From the NCBI GenBank assembly GCA_013152075.1, contig JAADHD010000399.1:4362-20262 (forward strand): 15,901 bases of DNA, given 5' to 3'. Shown one piece after another: positions 13,562-15,901 of the stretch. Under the pieces are notes generated by a model, which saw only the letters and a list, made by a program, of their open reading frames with translations, had not been told where the DNA came from and did not search any database. Positions within the stretch are counted from its first letter, which is position 1. Each line of letters opens with the position of its first letter. Source of the DNA: Verrucomicrobiota bacterium (GTDB lineage Bacteria > Verrucomicrobiota > Verrucomicrobiia > Verrucomicrobiales > DEV007). Position numbers and translations under genes: made by a program.

Positions 13562-14278
13562 ATGAAACCAGAGATGACGAAAAATCAACAGCGCGGCAGT
13601 AATTTTGATCCACGGATGTTCTGGATGACGATCATCGGGATCTGTCTGGTTATCATCACCGGGTCGGTGTTTGTGACCCGGAGTTACATGAGGCGGGTTC
13701 GTTATGAGGCGGAGCACCCTCGTTTGCCTTATATCAGTAAACTTGAGAAGGATCTGGAGGGAATCAATCGTGACGGTAAGACTGTTCATTTGTCGGAACT
13801 AAGAGGGAAGATCTGGGTGGCGGGTTATTTGTATACGGATTGTCCGTCCGCTTGCCTGGGACTGGCTGCTTACATGGCAAATTTAAACAAGGATTTCGGT
13901 GGTCATGACGATTTCCAATTGGTATCGATCAGTTTGAATCCGGCGGGTGATACTCCGGAAAAAATGGATGCCTTTGTTAAAAAAAGCGGGGTCGATGCCG
14001 ATAATTGGTGGTTTCTCACTGGGGACGAAGAAAAGATCCGCAAGTATATGCTGCGGTTTTTCAAAATGTATGCCGTGATCGAAAACAAAGATCCGGAAGT
14101 GATTGCGGCCCAGGGAAAGTTTTCGCATGATCAACGGCTGTTGGTGGACGGAAAAGCTAATGTGAGAGGTTACTATCGGGTGATGGATGCCCAGATGGGG
14201 ACGCTGGAGTTACAGCGTTTGAAGGATGACATCCAGCGTTTGTTTGATGCAAAAAAGGATGAGGATCAATCCAAGTAG
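13562..14278 (+). CDS. Sco1/SenC family copper chaperone for the CuA site
   Basis: Sco proteins deliver copper to CuA of subunit II or keep its cysteines reduced. The 238-residue protein has one anchoring helix (about 19-38) and a periplasmic thioredoxin-like domain. Copper ligands are visible: C94 and C98 in TDCPSACLGL (the CxxxC motif) and H189 in KFSHDQRLLVDG. The flanking LSELRGKIWVAGYLYTDCP and SISLNPAGDTPEKMDAF also match the family. Between C98 and H189 the domain has NWWFLTGDEEKIRKYM, as in typical Sco proteins. ATG 13562 is used; ATG 13574 would remove four residues and cannot be excluded, as neither has a strong ribosome site. The gene follows ctaB by 17 bases and fits the set of oxidase assembly factors here. 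Confidence 0.92.
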   Translation: MKPEMTKNQQRGSNFDPRMFWMTIIGICLVIITGSVFVTRSYMRRVRYEAEHPRLPYISKLEKDLEGINRDGKTVHLSELRGKIWVAGYLYTDCPSACLGLAAYMANLNKDFGGHDDFQLVSISLNPAGDTPEKMDAFVKKSGVDADNWWFLTGDEEKIRKYMLRFFKMYAVIENKDPEVIAAQGKFSHDQRLLVDGKANVRGYYRVMDAQMGTLELQRLKDDIQRLFDAKKDEDQSK

Positions 14279-14313
14279 TTAGCAAATTGGTTTAAATTGA
14301 TTGGAAAAATATA

Positions 14314-15456
14314 ATGACGATTCAGGATCTACCGGCTTTAAATGCCTCTTTGAATGCTCTCTGCACGCTATGGTTGTTAGCGGGATTTATTTGCATCAAA
14401 ACAGAGCGAAAAAAAGCGCATATCATTTTCATGGTTTTGGCGTTGGTGACTTCGGCGGTGTTTCTCACTAGTTATGTGATTTATCACGCATCAAGAGGGG
14501 GAGAGGTGACGAAGTTTCCGTCAGGATTTCCTGTAGCGGCAATGGTATATTATTGCATTCTGATTCCGCACATCATTCTGGCGGCCCTGAACGTGCCTCT
14601 CGTGATCATGACGGTGATCCCGGCTGCCAAACAGCGTTTTGACCGCCACCGCAAGCTGGCAAAGTGGGCTTTTCCGATCTGGCTGTATGTATCGGTTACC
14701 GGGGTCCTAGTATATATGATGTTGTATCAGTGGTTTCCGCCTGAAGAAAAAGTTATTGCTTTGGATGTGTCTACCGCTGTCGTCGAGGAGCTAGAGGGGG
14801 GGGATTCGCCGGTGATTGCTAAAGAATTAAGAAAGCCCGGTGCGGTGAGTTTTGACAGCACCTTGTTTGAGTATCATGCCAAACCAGAAGAAGAAGTTTT
14901 GCACGTCTCTTTTGTTATGAGTAATACCGGAGAGGGGCCTGTAGAAATCACAGGGCTGGACACTTCGTGCTCTTGTCTGGATGTCAGGGCAGATAAAAAA
15001 GTGTTGGCTGCTGGGGAAACGGCGCGCATTGAGGCAGATTTTTCATTGTCAAAGCTGGCAGGAACGGCGGAAAAATTTGTGTATGTAAGAACAAATTCTC
15101 CCAATTTTGAAGAGCATCGTTTGAGTGTTCGAGTGACGATCGATCCGTTGTTTGAGATTGAACCGAAAATGTTGGATTGGATGGTGGGGGAAAAACCGGT
15201 GGAAAAACGAATTAAGTTTCGCGTGTTGAGAGATGAGCCGGTGAATATTGTTTCTGTGAATACCAATCGCGAGGAAAAGGCGACAGTAAGTTTGGATGTG
15301 ATCAAAGCGGGTAAGGAATATGATCTGACGGTGAAACCAGGTTCTACAGCGGATGGCATGTTGGGTATGATTCGAATTGTGACCGATTGTGAAATTGAAA
15401 AACATCGGGTTCAGTTAGCCTATTTTTCTGTGAAGAGAGTGGAGCAGGAGGAGTGA
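14314..15456 (+). CDS. fusion of DUF420 oxidase-assembly membrane domain and DUF1573 periplasmic domain
   Basis: The 380-residue protein has two parts. Residues 1 to about 145 form a DUF420 domain (the family of Bacillus YozB/CtaM, linked to heme-copper oxidase maturation) with four probable helices and the conserved histidines H36 (KKAHIIFM), H58 (VIYHAS), H86 (LIPHIILAA) and H112 (DRHRKLAKWAFPIWLYVSVTG). Residues from about 176 on look like DUF1573, an immunoglobulin-like periplasmic domain: FVMSNTGEGPVEITGLDTSC then CSC at 219-221, and AAGETARIEADF around 232-243. A second beta-rich repeat follows to the end. The reading frame runs through the join with no stop, and the linker is acidic (VVEELEGGD). 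I know both domains mainly as separate proteins. The gene is 35 bases after the Sco gene. A role in heme or copper insertion into the oxidase is likely; what the second domain adds is unknown. Confidence 0.85.
   Translation: MTIQDLPALNASLNALCTLWLLAGFICIKTERKKAHIIFMVLALVTSAVFLTSYVIYHASRGGEVTKFPSGFPVAAMVYYCILIPHIILAALNVPLVIMTVIPAAKQRFDRHRKLAKWAFPIWLYVSVTGVLVYMMLYQWFPPEEKVIALDVSTAVVEELEGGDSPVIAKELRKPGAVSFDSTLFEYHAKPEEEVLHVSFVMSNTGEGPVEITGLDTSCSCLDVRADKKVLAAGETARIEADFSLSKLAGTAEKFVYVRTNSPNFEEHRLSVRVTIDPLFEIEPKMLDWMVGEKPVEKRIKFRVLRDEPVNIVSVNTNREEKATVSLDVIKAGKEYDLTVKPGSTADGMLGMIRIVTDCEIEKHRVQLAYFSVKRVEQEE
15446..15453 (+). promoter_or_regulatory. strong Shine-Dalgarno before a GTG start
   Basis: AGGAGGAG at the end of the preceding coding region lies eight bases before GTG 15462. 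This is the best ribosome site seen in the window and selects GTG 15462 over the in-frame GTG 15453 and ATG 15480 for the rhodanese gene. Confidence 0.6.
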
Positions 15457-15461
15457 CTACG

Positions 15462-15901
15462 GTGAATTGTTTTAGAGTGATGTTTAAGGATACTTTAAAA
15501 CAGGGGAGTTTCATCGCGGTGTTGGTGATTATTGCGGCAGTGGTGACATTTTATGTTCATCCCAAAGCGCCGGCTTTGTACGAGGTGAGTGTGGCGGTTA
15601 AGGATGAAATCACCCTGGATGGGATCCGTAAGCTAGGTGAAGCGGTCGTTTGGATCGACGCGAGAACTGAAAAAGAATTTGAACTGGGGCACTTTGATGG
15701 TGCCTTGTTACTTAATCAGGAGAACTGGGCTGATTTGATGTGGCAACACCGGGATGTGATCGAAGGGATTCAGGAGACGCCGGTGGTTGTTTATTGTGAT
15801 GGTAAACGATGCAAGCGCAGCAGCGAAGTTGCGGAGAGGTTGCGGACGGAAATGGGCTTGTCTCCGGTCTATGTGTTAAAAGGCGATTGGCGTGAGTGGT
15901 G
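15462..15901 (+). CDS. membrane-anchored rhodanese-like protein, 3' partial
   Basis: The frame stays open to the end of the window, giving 146 visible codons. A short N terminus leads into one helix (SFIAVLVIIAAVVTFYV, about residues 17-33), so the domain should be periplasmic. The rhodanese-like domain shows GEAVVWIDARTEKEFELGHF (the usual D-A-R-x-x-x-E-F-x-x-G-H pattern), then VVVYCDGKRCKRSSEVAERL, where the first cysteine is in the active-site position and a second lies five residues on, and VYVLKGDWREW, the closing motif where a glycine-glycine pair is often found. Rhodaneses move sulfane sulfur or bind thiols and metals. From memory, similar membrane rhodaneses accompany Sco and DUF1573 genes in this group and may be followed by a MauE/DoxX-like membrane domain, which cannot be checked here. 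The start overlaps nothing but follows the previous stop by only five bases, implying co-transcription. Confidence 0.82.
   Translation, partial: MNCFRVMFKDTLKQGSFIAVLVIIAAVVTFYVHPKAPALYEVSVAVKDEITLDGIRKLGEAVVWIDARTEKEFELGHFDGALLLNQENWADLMWQHRDVIEGIQETPVVVYCDGKRCKRSSEVAERLRTEMGLSPVYVLKGDWREW

Noticed and set aside
1..15901. Mobile element, CRISPR array, tRNA or defence system
   Set aside because: The coding density is continuous with one strand and one theme. I saw no direct-repeat arrays, transposase motifs, inverted terminal repeats or tRNA-like cloverleaf sequence.

Overview
The window is a single co-directional (+ strand) run of genes for an aerobic respiratory chain. It is the end of an Alternative Complex III (ACIII, quinol:cytochrome c oxidoreductase) operon, running straight into terminal-oxidase structural genes and then oxidase assembly genes. 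I see no tRNA, rRNA, mobile element, CRISPR array or convincing terminator, and no gap above 120 bases. The first gene is cut at its 5' end and the last at its 3' end. The organism looks like a Gram-negative aerobe of moderate GC. ACIII, the NrfD-like ActF and the style of the oxidase subunits suggest the PVC group, most likely Verrucomicrobiota. That placement is from remembered family resemblance, not from a search.

Layout: (1) 1-2794, actD (partial), actE (monoheme cytochrome c) and actF (NrfD-like quinol subunit). (2) 2801-3295, a small single-pass membrane protein. (3) 3320-6290, a cbb3-like module: a CcoN homologue, a CcoO monoheme cytochrome c and a membrane-anchored monoheme cytochrome c. 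(4) 6362-11317, an A-family heme-copper oxidase in the order subunit I, III, IV, two tiny membrane proteins, subunit II. (5) 11436-15901, assembly genes: heme A synthase, heme O synthase, Sco copper chaperone, a DUF420-DUF1573 fusion and the start of a membrane-anchored rhodanese.

Inferred electron flow: quinol is oxidised by ACIII, electrons pass through ActE and the other membrane c-type cytochromes to CuA of subunit II, then to heme a and the heme a3/CuB site of subunit I. Subunit II has no fused cytochrome c domain, so a separate cytochrome must feed it. CtaA/CtaB make heme A, Sco supplies copper to CuA, and the DUF420 and rhodanese proteins probably help assembly.

The most striking observation is that the CcoN-like protein lacks all three CuB histidines, the cross-linked tyrosine, the heme b3 ligand and one of two low-spin heme ligands, although its fold and residue spacing are preserved and its cytochrome c partners are intact. 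It cannot be a normal oxygen reductase. It may be a membrane scaffold that holds c hemes between ACIII and the aa3-type oxidase. Other unusual points are a roughly 280-residue insertion in subunit III, a coiled-coil insertion in ActF, an extra transmembrane hairpin in CtaA, loss of the K-channel lysine in subunit I, and the DUF420-DUF1573 fusion.
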